In this document: in pieces, positions 31,283 to 42,000 of the stretch
Position numbering within the stretch: the stretch's first letter is position 1
How the letters are laid out: each line of letters opens with the position of its first letter
DNA from: Salvia splendens
Lineage: Eukaryota > Streptophyta > Magnoliopsida > Lamiales > Lamiaceae
Length of the DNA stretch: 64,000 nucleotides
Direction of reading: 5' to 3'
Assembly (NCBI RefSeq): GCF_004379255.2
Contig: NC_056049.1
Coordinates: forward strand, 7,006,001-7,070,000
Program-made: the position numbers and the translations under genes
Notes under the pieces: generated by a model
Database searches by the model: none
What the model was told of the DNA's origin: nothing
What the model saw: the letters and a program-made list of their open reading frames with translations, nothing else

Positions 31283-34200
31283 TTACAAATGAAACTTCTT
31301 GAGGTTGGAAATGTGCCATGTTCGGGGTACCTGTTCTCCTGACATGTGAGCCAATTTGTAAGACCCTTTGCCGAGGACTTCTGACACCCGATACGGACCT
31401 TCCCATGTGGGTTCGAGCTTGCCCAGCTTTTCTGCTCGGCTTACTTCGTTGTTTCTCAGGACGAGATCTCCCACTTGAAATTGCAGCTTCTTCACCCTTT
31501 GGTTGTAATACCGGGCTACTTGCTCCTTGTACTTGGCTGCTTTTATGCATGCCAATTCTCTTCTTTCTTCGGCAAGATCTAGCTCAGCTCTCAGTCCGTC
31601 GTCATTCATTTCTGAGGAGAAATTTAGAGTTCGGGGACTGGGTACGCCGATCTCCACCGGAATTACGGCTTCAGTGCCGTACACAAGGCTGTACGGAGTT
31701 TCACCGTTGGAGGTTGTGGGTGTAGTTCGGTAGGACCATAGGACTTGAGGGAGATTTTCTACCCATTGTCCTTTGGCTTGTTCTAACCGAGCTTTTAACC
31801 CTTTCACCAGGATACGATTTGTTACCTCCGTTTGTCCGTTTGCTTGTGGATGAGAGACCGAAGTGAACCGCTGTTGAATATTCAGCTCTTGGCACCAATT
31901 CTTGAACGTCTTGTCGGTGAACTGAGTCCCGTTATCCGAGATGAGGATGTGGGGTATGCCAAATCGGCACACTATGTTCTTCCAGACGAAATCCAATGCC
32001 TTCGAGCTCGTTATCGTAGCTAATGGTTCAGCTTCCACCCACTTCGTAAAGTAGTCCACGGCAACGATTAGGAATTTCATTTGCCGAGGAGCTTGAGGAA
32101 GTGGTCCCACTATGTCTATGCCCCATTGCATGAAAGGCCAAGGGCTCTGCATAGTGGATAGATCGGTTTGCGGCATCCTTGGAATATTTGCATGGATTTG
32201 GCACTTCGGGCAGGTCTTGACGAGCTGCACTGCTTCTTGTACCAAGGTTGGCCAATAATATCCCCATCTTAGAACTTTTTTAGCTAAAGCTCTAGCTCCG
32301 ATGTGGCTGCCGCACGATCCTTCATGAACTTCTCTGAGGATGTAGTCCGTCTCTTCTGGCCCTACGCACCGCAATAACGGCTGGAGGTAAGACTTTCTAA
32401 AGAGGACTCCTTCATGAAGTTCGTACCGAAGTGCTCGGCACGTGATCTTCCGAGCTTCTCTCTTATCCTCGGGCAATTGTCCTTGATCCAGATACTGCAA
32501 GATCGGCGTCATCCAGTTCGGCGAGCTGGATACTGAATGTACCTCGGCTTCATCAATGCTTCGATGCATTAATTCTTCCGCCTTTGAGCTCGGATCTGAG
32601 GCCAACTTACTTAAGGTATCTGCTCGGCTATTTTCTGCTCTGGGAATGCGGATTATCCGAAAATAGGAGAAACTTCGGCTGATGCTTTGCGCTTTGTCCA
32701 AATACTTCTTCATTCTCTCGTCACGAGCTTCACTTGTACCCAACATGTGATTTACTATGACTTGTGAATCACAATGGACTTTGAGAGATTTGACGAGCAG
32801 ACTTTGCGCTAACTGGAGTCCGACCAGGAGGGCTTCGTACTCGGCTTCATTATTAGTAGTGGGGAATAGGAACCGAAGTGAGTAGGTTACCTCGTGTCCG
32901 TCGGGAGCGACGAGTAAAATACCAGCTCCACTTCCCATCTTGTTTGAAGCTCCATCTACGAATCCGCTCCAGCAGTCTGGCGGCTCTACTTCGGATTCCA
33001 AGGGCTGTGCTAGTTCGGCATTGGCAGACTTTTTCTGTTCGGCAATGACAGGGATTGCTTGATCGAACTTGGCTTCTGTAAGAAAATCTGCCAAGGCTTG
33101 TCCCTTGATGGCTTTCCGAGGTAGGTACTCGATTGAGTGTTCTCCCAGCTCTATGGCCCATTTGGCGATTCTGCCTGATGCTTCTGGCTTGGTCAAAACT
33201 TGCCGAAGAGGCAGATCGGTTAAGACGCATACCTTGTGAGCATAGAAGTATGGCCGCAGTCTCCTTGCTGCATTTACTAACGCCAGAGCAATTTTTTCCA
33301 GAGGTTGATACCTTGTTTCTGGACCTCTTAATGCTCGGCTTGTAAAGTAGATGGGAAACTGCTTTAGGCCTTCTTCTCGTACAAGCACCGCGCTGATGGT
33401 TTGATCTGATGCCGCTAAGTATAAGAATATTACTTCGGCTTCGGTTGGAGCAGAGAGAATAGGAAGCTCGGCTAGATAACTTTTGAGCTCGTCAAAGGCC
33501 TTTTTCTGCTCGGCTCCCCACTCGAACTTTGGTGCCTTTTTCAACACCTTGAAGAACGGCAGTTGCTTTTCGGCTGCTTGGGAAAGGAATCGATTCAGTG
33601 CGGCTAGACATCCGGTTAGCCTTTGCACGTCATGTATGGACTTCGGCATTGCCATGTTCTGAACGACTTGAACTTTTGAGGGGTTTGCCTTGAGTCCGTC
33701 CTTTGAAACCCAACAACCCAGAAACTTTCCCGAATCTACCAAAAAGGTACACTTTTGGGGATTAAGTTTGAGGTTGGCTTTCTTGAGCACGTTGAGAGTG
33801 GACTTGAGGTTGAGCTCGTACTCCGAAGTGCTTTTGCTTTTGACGACTATATCGTCAACATACACTTCAACCTGCTTTCCGATTAGGTGCCGAAAAAGCT
33901 TGTCTACCATCCTTTGATAAGTTGCTCCGGCATTCTTTAAACCGAATGGCATCTTTTTATAAGCGAAAATGCCGAAATCGGTAATGAAAGCTGTTTTCGG
34001 AGCGTCGCTCTCATCCATCAATACTTGGTGATATCCTTTATATAAATCAAGAAAACAGAAAATTTCGAAGCCGATCAAAGCTTCTACTTTTTTATCTATG
34101 TTCGGAAGGGGATAGCAATCTTTAGGACAGTGCTTGTTTAGATCGGTAAAATCTATGCACATCCGCCATCCTCCTTCCTTTTTCTTGATCATGACAGGAT

Positions 34201-34546
34201 TGGCCACCCACGAAGGATACTTCACTTCGAATAACACATCCGCCTTCAATAATTGACGGACTTCGTCATGGATGACTTGACTTCGTTCTGCCGCAAAGAG
34301 TCTTTGCTTCTGTTTTATCGGCCGGACCGAAGGATCAATATTTAACCGATGAGTGATTACCTCGGGGGGCACTCCGGTCATGTCCAACGGAGACCATGCA
34401 AAGACGTCTTTATACTCCTTGAGGAGCTGGATGGTTTTTTCCCGAAGTAGAGGTGTTCCCGCGAAGCCGATCTTAACCGTTCTGGATGGATCGTCTTCGT
34501 ACAGCTGAACTGTCATCGAGTTCGGCTCCGGTATGGCTTCGGTCAT
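31283..34546 (-). CDS. pol: Ty3/gypsy Pol: reverse transcriptase, RNase H, integrase
   Basis: 1,087 residues are open from the first ATG at 34546; the same frame continues upstream without a break to the gag-pro stop at 34574. Reverse transcriptase spans about residues 60-400: MPFGLKNAGATYQRMV and the catalytic YVDDIVVKS near residue 230. RNase H follows twice, an RT-linked RNase H (LAASDQTISAVL) and a second plant-type domain (FVDGASNKMGSGAGILL, NNEAEYEALL), as in Tat-type elements. Integrase has the HHCC finger (GSCGSHIGARAL ... CPKCQIHA) and the D,D,E core (GIDIVGPLP, ISDNGTQF, QANGQTEVTNR). It ends PRTWHISNLKKFHL. All catalytic residues I could check are present, so the product could be active. 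It lacks its own good leader, so it is presumably expressed as a readthrough product of gag-pro. Confidence 0.93.
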   Translation of the reverse strand: MTEAIPEPNSMTVQLYEDDPSRTVKIGFAGTPLLREKTIQLLKEYKDVFAWSPLDMTGVPPEVITHRLNIDPSVRPIKQKQRLFAAERSQVIHDEVRQLLKADVLFEVKYPSWVANPVMIKKKEGGWRMCIDFTDLNKHCPKDCYPLPNIDKKVEALIGFEIFCFLDLYKGYHQVLMDESDAPKTAFITDFGIFAYKKMPFGLKNAGATYQRMVDKLFRHLIGKQVEVYVDDIVVKSKSTSEYELNLKSTLNVLKKANLKLNPQKCTFLVDSGKFLGCWVSKDGLKANPSKVQVVQNMAMPKSIHDVQRLTGCLAALNRFLSQAAEKQLPFFKVLKKAPKFEWGAEQKKAFDELKSYLAELPILSAPTEAEVIFLYLAASDQTISAVLVREEGLKQFPIYFTSRALRGPETRYQPLEKIALALVNAARRLRPYFYAHKVCVLTDLPLRQVLTKPEASGRIAKWAIELGEHSIEYLPRKAIKGQALADFLTEAKFDQAIPVIAEQKKSANAELAQPLESEVEPPDCWSGFVDGASNKMGSGAGILLVAPDGHEVTYSLRFLFPTTNNEAEYEALLVGLQLAQSLLVKSLKVHCDSQVIVNHMLGTSEARDERMKKYLDKAQSISRSFSYFRIIRIPRAENSRADTLSKLASDPSSKAEELMHRSIDEAEVHSVSSSPNWMTPILQYLDQGQLPEDKREARKITCRALRYELHEGVLFRKSYLQPLLRCVGPEETDYILREVHEGSCGSHIGARALAKKVLRWGYYWPTLVQEAVQLVKTCPKCQIHANIPRMPQTDLSTMQSPWPFMQWGIDIVGPLPQAPRQMKFLIVAVDYFTKWVEAEPLATITSSKALDFVWKNIVCRFGIPHILISDNGTQFTDKTFKNWCQELNIQQRFTSVSHPQANGQTEVTNRILVKGLKARLEQAKGQWVENLPQVLWSYRTTPTTSNGETPYSLVYGTEAVIPVEIGVPSPRTLNFSSEMNDDGLRAELDLAEERRELACIKAAKYKEQVARYYNQRVKKLQFQVGDLVLRNNEVSRAEKLGKLEPTWEGPYRVSEVLGKGSYKLAHMSGEQVPRTWHISNLKKFHL

Positions 34547-34567
34547 CGCCTCTGACTCCGGCTGCTG

Positions 34568-34576
34568 TGATTGCTA
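34568..34576 (-). promoter_or_regulatory. Candidate stop-codon readthrough signal between gag-pro and pol
   Basis: On the minus strand the gag-pro stop is TAG (34574-34576) followed at once by CAATCA (34568-34573). This satisfies the UAG-CARYYA consensus known from tobamovirus-type leaky termination. Gag-pro and pol are in the same frame and no other stop lies between them, so readthrough alone would join them. The six bases are seen; the recoding function is inferred. Confidence 0.65.
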
Positions 34577-36652
34577 TGCTTGGTGGTGCCGATCTGACTG
34601 CTCGGCACTTCTAAGCGCAATTTGTAGACATTCCTTTGCTCTCTTTTGGTCACCTCGGATGACCGCTATCCCTCCTTTAGTAGGGATCTTGATGGTGAGG
34701 TGATAAGTAGAGCAAACGGCCCGAACTGTGTTGAGCCAGTCTCTCCCCAGGATGATGTTGTACGGGGACCGAGCTTTCACCACAAAGAACTCGATCATCG
34801 TATTGGAGCTTGTAGGCGCTTTTCCCACCGTGATCGGAAGGCTGATAATACCTTCAGGGCGGGTGTCCTCCTGGGCGAAACTTTTCAGAGGAAGCGGAGC
34901 CGGACTGAGTCGAGCTGGATCCACTTCCATTTTATCGAAACATTCTTTAAAAAGAATGCTGACTGACGCTCCTGTATCCACAAATACTCTGTGGATCAGT
35001 TTGTTTGCCACTCCGGCTTGAATGACAATAGCGTCTTGGTGAGGAGAGATGGCTGGGACGGGATCGGCATCTGAAAATGTAATCACTTCGTCTTTCTTCA
35101 GCCTTTTATGTGTTGGCTCCTCTTGATTGGAACCTCTGCGTTCTGCTTTTAGGGACGACTTAGTCTTCCCGGCAGGGAGAGCATCAATAGTCAGGATTAC
35201 TCCATCATATTGCGGCTCGTCGTCGTCTTCGGGATCCTCATGCCTTTTCGGATCCTGAGGATTGCAGTTCGCACCTCTCTGTCTTTTGTTCTTTTTCAGC
35301 TGCTTGCTTTGGTATTTTTTTAATGTTCCTGTTTTCACAAGAACATCAATATCTGCAGCCAAATCTCGGCACTCCTCGGTATCGTGTCCGTGGGCCTGAT
35401 GGAAGGAGCAATATTGATCCTGAGGTCGCCGCACGGCTGATTTCGTCATCCGCTTTGGTCTTTCGAACATATCGGAATGTAGTTCGAAAATTTCCGCTCT
35501 TGACTTGTTCAGCGGTACGAACTGAGCGGGCGGCTTCTCGGGGTTGAGACGTGGTCCCAATCTGCCTTGTACCGGTGCCCTTTGAATTCTTTCAAAAGGA
35601 GTTCGGCGAGGAAGCCTCTGATCGCTATGATCGGGCTTCTTTTCGTCTCCTCGGGATGAGCTGTCTAAAGACCGTTTTCGACGGTCTGCCTCATCCGCAC
35701 GGGAAAACTGGTCCGCAATGTCCCACATTTCTTGAGCTGTTTGCGGACCGCACTCCACGAGCTTTCTGTAGAGAGCTCCGGGCAGGATTCCATTTTGGAA
35801 TGCCGAAATGACAAGTAGATCATTGAGATTATCTACTTGTAGGCATTCTTTATGGAATCTCGTCAGGAAGTCGCTGATCTTTTCGTCGCGACCTTGACGT
35901 ATAGAAAGCAGCTGAGCCGAAGTGATCCGGGCTTCTGCTTTCTGAAAGAACCTCCTGTGGAAAGCATCCATTAGATCTCGGTAGGATCTAATGCTGCCTT
36001 GAGGAAGGCTGTCGAACCACCTTCTGGCGTTCCCGATGAGCAGCTCGGGGAACAGTTTGCACATATGGACCTCATTGAGACCCTGGTTCGCCATATTATA
36101 TTGATAGCGTCCCAAGAAGTCACGAGGATCCTCTAGCCCGTCATAAGTCATTGACGGTGTCCGGTAGTTCCGCGGCAAAGGAGTTCGGGTGATGTCGTCC
36201 GAGAACGGAGTCTTTAATGCTCCGTACATGGCGAACCCGACATCTCTTCGGTACGGAGGAGATGGAGTTCTCCTGTGGTTCCGGTACCGAGGAGGAACTG
36301 GAACATGTCGGGGTTGAGGATTCTTTCTCCTGGAAGACACGTCACTACTGCGGTAGTGACTTTCATGTCTGGATGAGGAGGGAGAATCCGCCGTTGTCTT
36401 CTCCGGCTGTTGGCTCTTCTGCAGGAAGGTTAAGAACTCCTCCTGCTTCTCGGCCAAGAACAGCTTGACAGCTTCATTTAAATCGGGCTGCTGGGAAGAC
36501 TCGGTGCGATGACTCCTGGAGTGGCTTGTTCCTCCTTCGTGAGAACCGGAGGTAGATGTCTCCCGAGGCCGTTTTTCAGACCTGCGAGCTGGACTAGCTT
36601 CCTCACGGTTATCGCGAACGGTATTACGGGTGGTATGTGATCTGGTATGCAT
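34574..36652 (-). CDS. gag-pro: Ty3/gypsy Gag-protease
   Basis: 692 residues. The N-terminus is Arg/Ser/Glu-rich and disordered (residues 1-150). The retrotransposon gag core follows (about 150-320): GLEDPRDFLGRYQYNMAN, FPELLIGNARRWFDSLPQGS, FHRRFFQ, DFLTRFHKECLQV. A histidine-cysteine cluster YCSFHQAHGHDTEEC stands near residue 420. A charged Lys/Arg and acidic linker precedes the aspartic protease (FVDTGASVSILF near residue 555, and ILGRDWL downstream). It ends DRHHQA before TAG. Gag forms the particle that packages element RNA; the protease cuts the polyprotein. Having protease before the stop means Gag-Pro is the main product and Pol the minor one. The ATG lies shortly after the primer-binding site, as expected. 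Confidence 0.92.
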   Translation of the reverse strand: MHTRSHTTRNTVRDNREEASPARRSEKRPRETSTSGSHEGGTSHSRSHRTESSQQPDLNEAVKLFLAEKQEEFLTFLQKSQQPEKTTADSPSSSRHESHYRSSDVSSRRKNPQPRHVPVPPRYRNHRRTPSPPYRRDVGFAMYGALKTPFSDDITRTPLPRNYRTPSMTYDGLEDPRDFLGRYQYNMANQGLNEVHMCKLFPELLIGNARRWFDSLPQGSIRSYRDLMDAFHRRFFQKAEARITSAQLLSIRQGRDEKISDFLTRFHKECLQVDNLNDLLVISAFQNGILPGALYRKLVECGPQTAQEMWDIADQFSRADEADRRKRSLDSSSRGDEKKPDHSDQRLPRRTPFERIQRAPVQGRLGPRLNPEKPPAQFVPLNKSRAEIFELHSDMFERPKRMTKSAVRRPQDQYCSFHQAHGHDTEECRDLAADIDVLVKTGTLKKYQSKQLKKNKRQRGANCNPQDPKRHEDPEDDDEPQYDGVILTIDALPAGKTKSSLKAERRGSNQEEPTHKRLKKDEVITFSDADPVPAISPHQDAIVIQAGVANKLIHRVFVDTGASVSILFKECFDKMEVDPARLSPAPLPLKSFAQEDTRPEGIISLPITVGKAPTSSNTMIEFFVVKARSPYNIILGRDWLNTVRAVCSTYHLTIKIPTKGGIAVIRGDQKRAKECLQIALRSAEQSDRHHQA

Positions 36653-36711
36653 TTTTTTGGGGTGGAAAAAGGGTCAAAAATTCGCTTTATCACAAATTTG
36701 GTTCTCTGTTT

Positions 36712-36727
36712 CCCACAGACGGCGCCA
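36712..36727 (-). other. Primer-binding site of the gypsy element
   Basis: Reading the minus strand after the 5' LTR and one spacer base gives TGGCGCCGTCTGTGGG, the tRNA-complementary start found in many plant Ty3/gypsy elements. The exact primer tRNA cannot be assigned without a search. Confidence 0.8.
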
Positions 36728-36728
36728 G

Positions 36729-37419
36729 TGATGAATCGGCGAATTTTTGATGGTGATGAATGCTCGTAAAAATAAAGGAAGATCAACACACAGAGATTTA
36801 CGTGGTTCGATTTACTGAGGTAAATCTACGTCCACGGGAAGAAAAGAGGGCAGAGTTGTCTTGCTTGATCTGTTTTCTACAGCTAACAATACAGACTTGC
36901 TATTTGCTATTTTCTCTCTAGAGAGCTTAACAGAAGTTAACAGAAGGCCCTTTATCTATCTGACCTAGGTTCTATTTATACATTGAACCAAGATCGTGGC
37001 ATGCAGCATTTATTAGGTAGTGGATGTCGTGGAGGTCGTGGCGACCTTGCATGGGTCCACTATCCTGCATGAGTTAATGACTGCTTGACACCACTAAATA
37101 GATCGTCGGTGTAGCGGAGGTGGAAATCTTGCATGAGTCCACTATTTCCTAGTTCGGTCGAATACTGAGACCGGACTGCTGAATTATTGCCGAGCAGCTT
37201 TTGCCGATCTGAGAGTAGAGCTTGATGCCGACCAGAGAGCAGAGTTTGATTGGTTGGCTTTTACCGAGCTGTAGGCTGGAGCCGAACTCTGTGGTTGTGC
37301 CGAACTGAACTCTTGAGTCATGCCGGACTGATACTCTTTAGCCATGCCGAACTGATACTTTTTCTTGGGCTTTACTGCTGTTGGGCTTGTTTAGTATTTG
37401 TTTAGTACGTACTCCATCA
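36729..37419 (-). repeat. 5' LTR of the gypsy element
   Basis: 691 bp, identical by reading to 29840-30530. It would contain the promoter for the minus-strand genomic RNA. The duplicated target CCATC follows at 37420-37424. Confidence 0.95.
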
Positions 37420-37874
37420 CCATCCTAATAACACATCATGCTTAGTGAAGTTTGCCTAGTTCATATTGATTCAAAATCTACTACTATGAAATTAAATTCA
37501 AAATGAACAGAAGTATCCAGAAATTAAAATTTGAAAAATAAAAAATTTAATTATGAAATTAAATAAAAAAATATTTTAAAAAAATCAAAATACCATTGCA
37601 ATCAACCTAAACAAATATTACATCAAATGGACAAAAACGAGTTTGGTTAGTACTCCCTCTATTCCATAGTAGTGAAAACATTTTTTTTGTCACGTAGTTT
37701 AAGATCAACGGACGATCACCAAAGCTTTTCCAATTCTCATTATGTTGATATATAATTTAGTACTAATATACTTATTTTTTTATAATAATCTAATACTACT
37801 CCTTTGTAACGCAATTTAAACGTAAAATCCAGTCAAATCTAGACAACATGAGAATGTTAATTTATGGACGAAGC

Positions 37875-38770
37875 GATAAAAACAGAAAATCTGACCACAC
37901 ATGCCATAATGTCTTCAACTTTAATAAATCGAAACGACTTTACCTAAATATTTGTGTATTAATCTTTGACATTAATGCAAGTGATTTTGAGGTATATAGT
38001 ACTTACTATACACGCAGCAAATTTGCATAAGGATATACTGGCAACAATAAAAATATTAGGGCGTTATAATTCGATCATTTATTAGTAGTTTAGTACTATA
38101 ATAAAATCAAAATACAACATAAAATTACGAATTTCAAAATTCACGCGTTTACAATTTCACGTATAAATTAGGATGTTTTAAAATAGAAAAGAACTCTATT
38201 AATTAGGGTAAGCTAGCTAAAGGCCAGTTTATATAGAAGACCTGTTAAAACATAAACAACCTAAATAAAGGGCAACTAGAAATATAGTACTCCTTCCATT
38301 TTATAGTAATAGAATTATTTTATTATTTTAGTACGTTACATAGTAGTTGAGTCATTTCCTATAGAATGGAATGAAGGTGGTACTGCTACTACGACTTATT
38401 AGAAATTTGCGGAAGCATTGAACCTATTCTCAAATACTAGTAATATAATCAGAACAGAATAAGAATGCAATGCTGGAAATAATCAAATCAAATAAAATAA
38501 AAGGAAAAAAAATAATGAAAATGGATAATACTACTATAATTAATGAGGAGGAAGATGACAGAACACGTGTACACCCAACCGCAGACAGCTGGCAAATGCT
38601 AGCTCAGTGCATAACCGTTTTGGAGTTGGATTTGGCTGTCCAAACTGCCACATTATTAATTTATCACTACTATTTTCATTTTTATAATTAATTTATGTAG
38701 CCTTCTGTTGGATCATCCCACATGACATGTCTTCTCCATCGATATTAATCCAATATTTATTTATTCACAG
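37875..38770. repeat. Segmental duplication, copy B
   Basis: This stretch is homologous to 27010-27660 plus 29400-29660, now separated in copy A by the MULE. It carries a private MITE at 38288-38382 that copy A lacks, and it lacks the MULE. It has a G-box-like ACACGTGT (38563-38570) and CATAACCGTTTTGG, motifs common in promoters, but no gene is recognisable. The leading 37425-37874 is unassigned AT-rich DNA, with one solitary Stowaway-like end at 37652. Confidence 0.7.
38288..38382. mobile_element. Small Stowaway-like MITE, degraded
   Basis: TACTCCTTCCATTTTATAGT at the left and the inverted right end (CCTATAGAATGGAATGAAGGTGGTA) match partly, with TA borders. 95 bp; present only in copy B of the duplication. 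Confidence 0.55.
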
Positions 38771-38806
38771 AATAATAAAATCTACTAACATAAATATACT
38801 GTATAT

Positions 38807-39002
38807 TGATAGAAATCGGTAGAATCGGTATATTATTTCTGAATGAATTTACATTATACACATATTACCAATATATAAGGCTAAGGACTCATCTATATGG
38901 TAAACCTAATTAACATAATTACATTGATTTCAAATCTCCTATAATTGGTAAAGATTGATTCTTGTATATCTTTTCCCTGATTCGGTGCAATCTTCTCCAA
39001 CA
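38807..39002 (-). repeat. 3' LTR of the copia element
   Basis: 196 bp, with a purine-rich tract just outside it on the minus-strand upstream side (39003-39013). Confidence 0.92.
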
Positions 39003-39014
39003 CTCCCCCTCAAG

Positions 39015-42000
39015 TTAAGCGACGGGGTTACCGATGCTCAACTTGCACAATACTTCCCAAAATAGTTTCGAGTTCACTGCCTTTGTAAGGATGTCCGCCA
39101 ACTGATCTTCGGACTTGATAAATGGCATCTCCACTATCTTTGCTTCAATATTCTCCTTTATGAAGTGTCTGTCAACTTCAACATGTTTGGTTCGATCATG
39201 CTGAACCGGGTTCTCAAAAATGCTTATGGCTGCCTTGTTATCGCAAAACAATTTGCAGGTCTTTGATAAGTCCAGACCCAACTCTTTCATAATCCTCCTT
39301 AGCCATAGTAGCTCGGTCAATCCACTTTTGATTCCGCGAAACTCTGCCTCCGAGCTAGAGAGTGCTACCACCTTCTGCTTCTTACTTCTCCATGTCACAA
39401 GATTACCTCCAATAAAGGTGAAGTATCCTGCGGTTGACTTCCTATCATTCGGATTTCCGGCCCAATCCGCATCAGTAAACCCATGTATCTCCAAGTTCCC
39501 ATGTTTTTCAAATAGACGTCCATGTTCTGCCGTCCCCTTTAAGTATCAGACGATTCTTAATGCTGCCTCCCAGTGTTCTTCTTGTGGTGCATGCATAAAC
39601 TGACTTACAACTCCCACAGCATAAGTAATATCTGGCCTAGTGTGTGATAGATAAATCAATTTTCCAACCAACCTCTGATATCTCCCCCTGTCGGCAAGTC
39701 TTGCGTTTCCCTTCATTTGTAACCCATGATTTTGGACCATTGGAGTGTCCGCGGGTTTACAGTCCAACATTCCCACTTCTGCCAATAGGTCGAGGACATA
39801 CTTTCTCTGATTTATGAAGATCCCCTTCTTCGATCTTAGCACTTCTATCCCCAGGAAGTATTTAAGGAGTCCTAGATCCTTCATCTCGAATTCATTGAAC
39901 AAGTTATTCCTTAGCTCGATCATTTCTTCTGTATCATCTCCAGTGATAATCATGTCATCTACATATATGATTAGGCACGTAATTTTACCTCCTTTCTTCT
40001 TAACGAACAATGTGTGATCGGAATTACTCTACTTATATCCATACTTCTTCATCACCTCCATGAATATCCCGAACCATGCCCTTGGAGACTGCTTGAGCCC
40101 GTATAATGTCTTTTTTCAGTTGGCACACCTCTCCATCTTGGAACTCACTAGAAAAGCCTGGTGGGGGTTCCATGAAGACTGGTTTTGGTAGCTCCCCGTG
40201 CAAGAAGGCATTAGTCACGTCGAACTGGTGAAGTGGCCAATCCTTGTTGGCGGCGATTGAGAACAAGACCCTCACAGTATTAATTTTCGCAACAGGTGAA
40301 AAAGTTTCATCATAATCGATTCCATAGGTTTGAGTGTACCCTTTAGCCACAAGTCTGGCCTTGTACCTTTCCGCCGTGCCATCTGGTCTATGTTTTATAG
40401 TGAACACCCATCTGCACCCGACTGTCCTTACTCCTTCAGGCAGCTTGCCTTTCACCCATGTATTGTTCCTCATTAGTGCCCTCATTTCAGTAAGCATAGC
40501 ATCCCTCCAATGTTTATGTTTCATTGCTTCCTTTGCCGATTGTGGAATTCCTCTTCCTCATACAGTGCGGCTTCGAAAGCTCGTGCCATTTTAGCCAAAT
40601 TCCCTTGCACAAAATTTGCTACTCCATAACGACTCTTCTTCCCAATCTTCTCAGGGGAGTATCTCGTTGGTGGTATTCCTCTTGTAGTTCGATGAGGGAG
40701 AATATACCCTCCAGTATCACTGTCAATCGTATTATCTTCTTCGGGGAAATCTGGACTCAAGGGGTTAGGAGAAACTGTATTCTCACTAGGATTGGGTTTA
40801 GGAATTACCTCGGATATCATTGAAGAAGGATCCGGGGACCGCGGATGAGATGACTCTTGTGGTGAGAATTGCTCTGCGGCAATGACAACTGGTTCTGTTG
40901 GATCCTCAATCGAAGAGTTTGGAAGTGGCACAACCCAACTTAGATAGTCTGGTGAACTACCTGGATCACTCTCCCCCTGACTACTAAGGTGGGTGTGGTA
41001 AAAGAATTCGGTTTCTAGGAAGTTACAGTTCATGGTGGTAATGACTTTTTTTGTAAGAGGGTCAAAACATCGGTATCCCTTCTGGTTTATCCCATACCCG
41101 ACAAAGGTACATTTTGTTGCACAAGGTGATAGTTTGGTTCTCTCGTGTTTCGGGATGTGGACATAAACGGTGCAACCAAAGATTTTAGGTGAAAGGTTCA
41201 GGTTTTGGGGAATTTTTGTCATTTTGGAGAGGATATCGAGCGGGGTTTTTTTGTTGAGGATTTTGGTAGGGAGACGGTTGTGGTTACAGCTTCAGGCAAG
41301 AAATGTTTGGGTACCTTGGATTCGATCATGAGAGCCCGGGTGATTTCAAGGATAGCTCTGTTCTTTCTCTCGGCTACCCCATTTTGTTCGGGTGTGTAGG
41401 CACAGGATGTTTGATGGATCATTCCCTTATCCTTACAAAATTGGGCCATAGAATTGTTAACAAACTCCCTCCCATTATCGGACCTAAGGGTTTTGATAGT
41501 GGTGTGAAACTGGGTTTGGATCATTTTATAAAATAAGACAAATTTTTCCACAACTTCAGATTTATGTTTCAAAAAGTATATCCAAGTCATTCAAGTGCAA
41601 TCATCCACGAATATCACAAAATATCGAAAACTGCCCCCCACCAATAATTGGTGCAGGGCCCCACACATCAGCATGTATTAAGGAAAAAATAGAATTCATA
41701 CGGGTGTTGGTAAGCTTAAAAGACTGTCTGTGGCTCTTGGCCAAAACACATGTTTCACAGGAAAAATCGGTAGGAATAGAAATTTTTGGAAAAAGAAGTT
41801 TAAAGTAACCAGGAGAAGGGTGCCCTAGTCTTCGGTGCCACAGCCAAATTTCTTGTTTCGTGGTTCCGTGAGCCAGCATCGCATTGCCATGTTGAGCTAT
41901 CTCATCCACGTAGTAAAGTCCTTGTTTCTCAGTACCACGCCCAAGAATCCTCCTCGTCTGAATATCCTGTAATATACAGAAAGTGGGGTGCTTCAGAAGT

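Larger units (their letters stand above)
29840..37419 (-). mobile_element. Intact Ty3/gypsy LTR retrotransposon with identical LTRs
   Basis: The element is on the minus strand: 5' LTR 36729-37419, primer-binding site about 36712-36727, gag-pro, pol, polypurine tract at 30531-30545, 3' LTR 29840-30530. Both LTRs are 691 bp and read identically base for base. The 5-bp duplication CCATC flanks it (29835-29839 and 37420-37424). Protease is encoded before reverse transcriptase, and RNase H and integrase follow RT: gypsy order. No chromodomain is seen after integrase, which points to the non-chromovirus (Tat/Athila-type) side. It sits inside the older duplicated segment and is itself uninterrupted. 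Confidence 0.95.
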
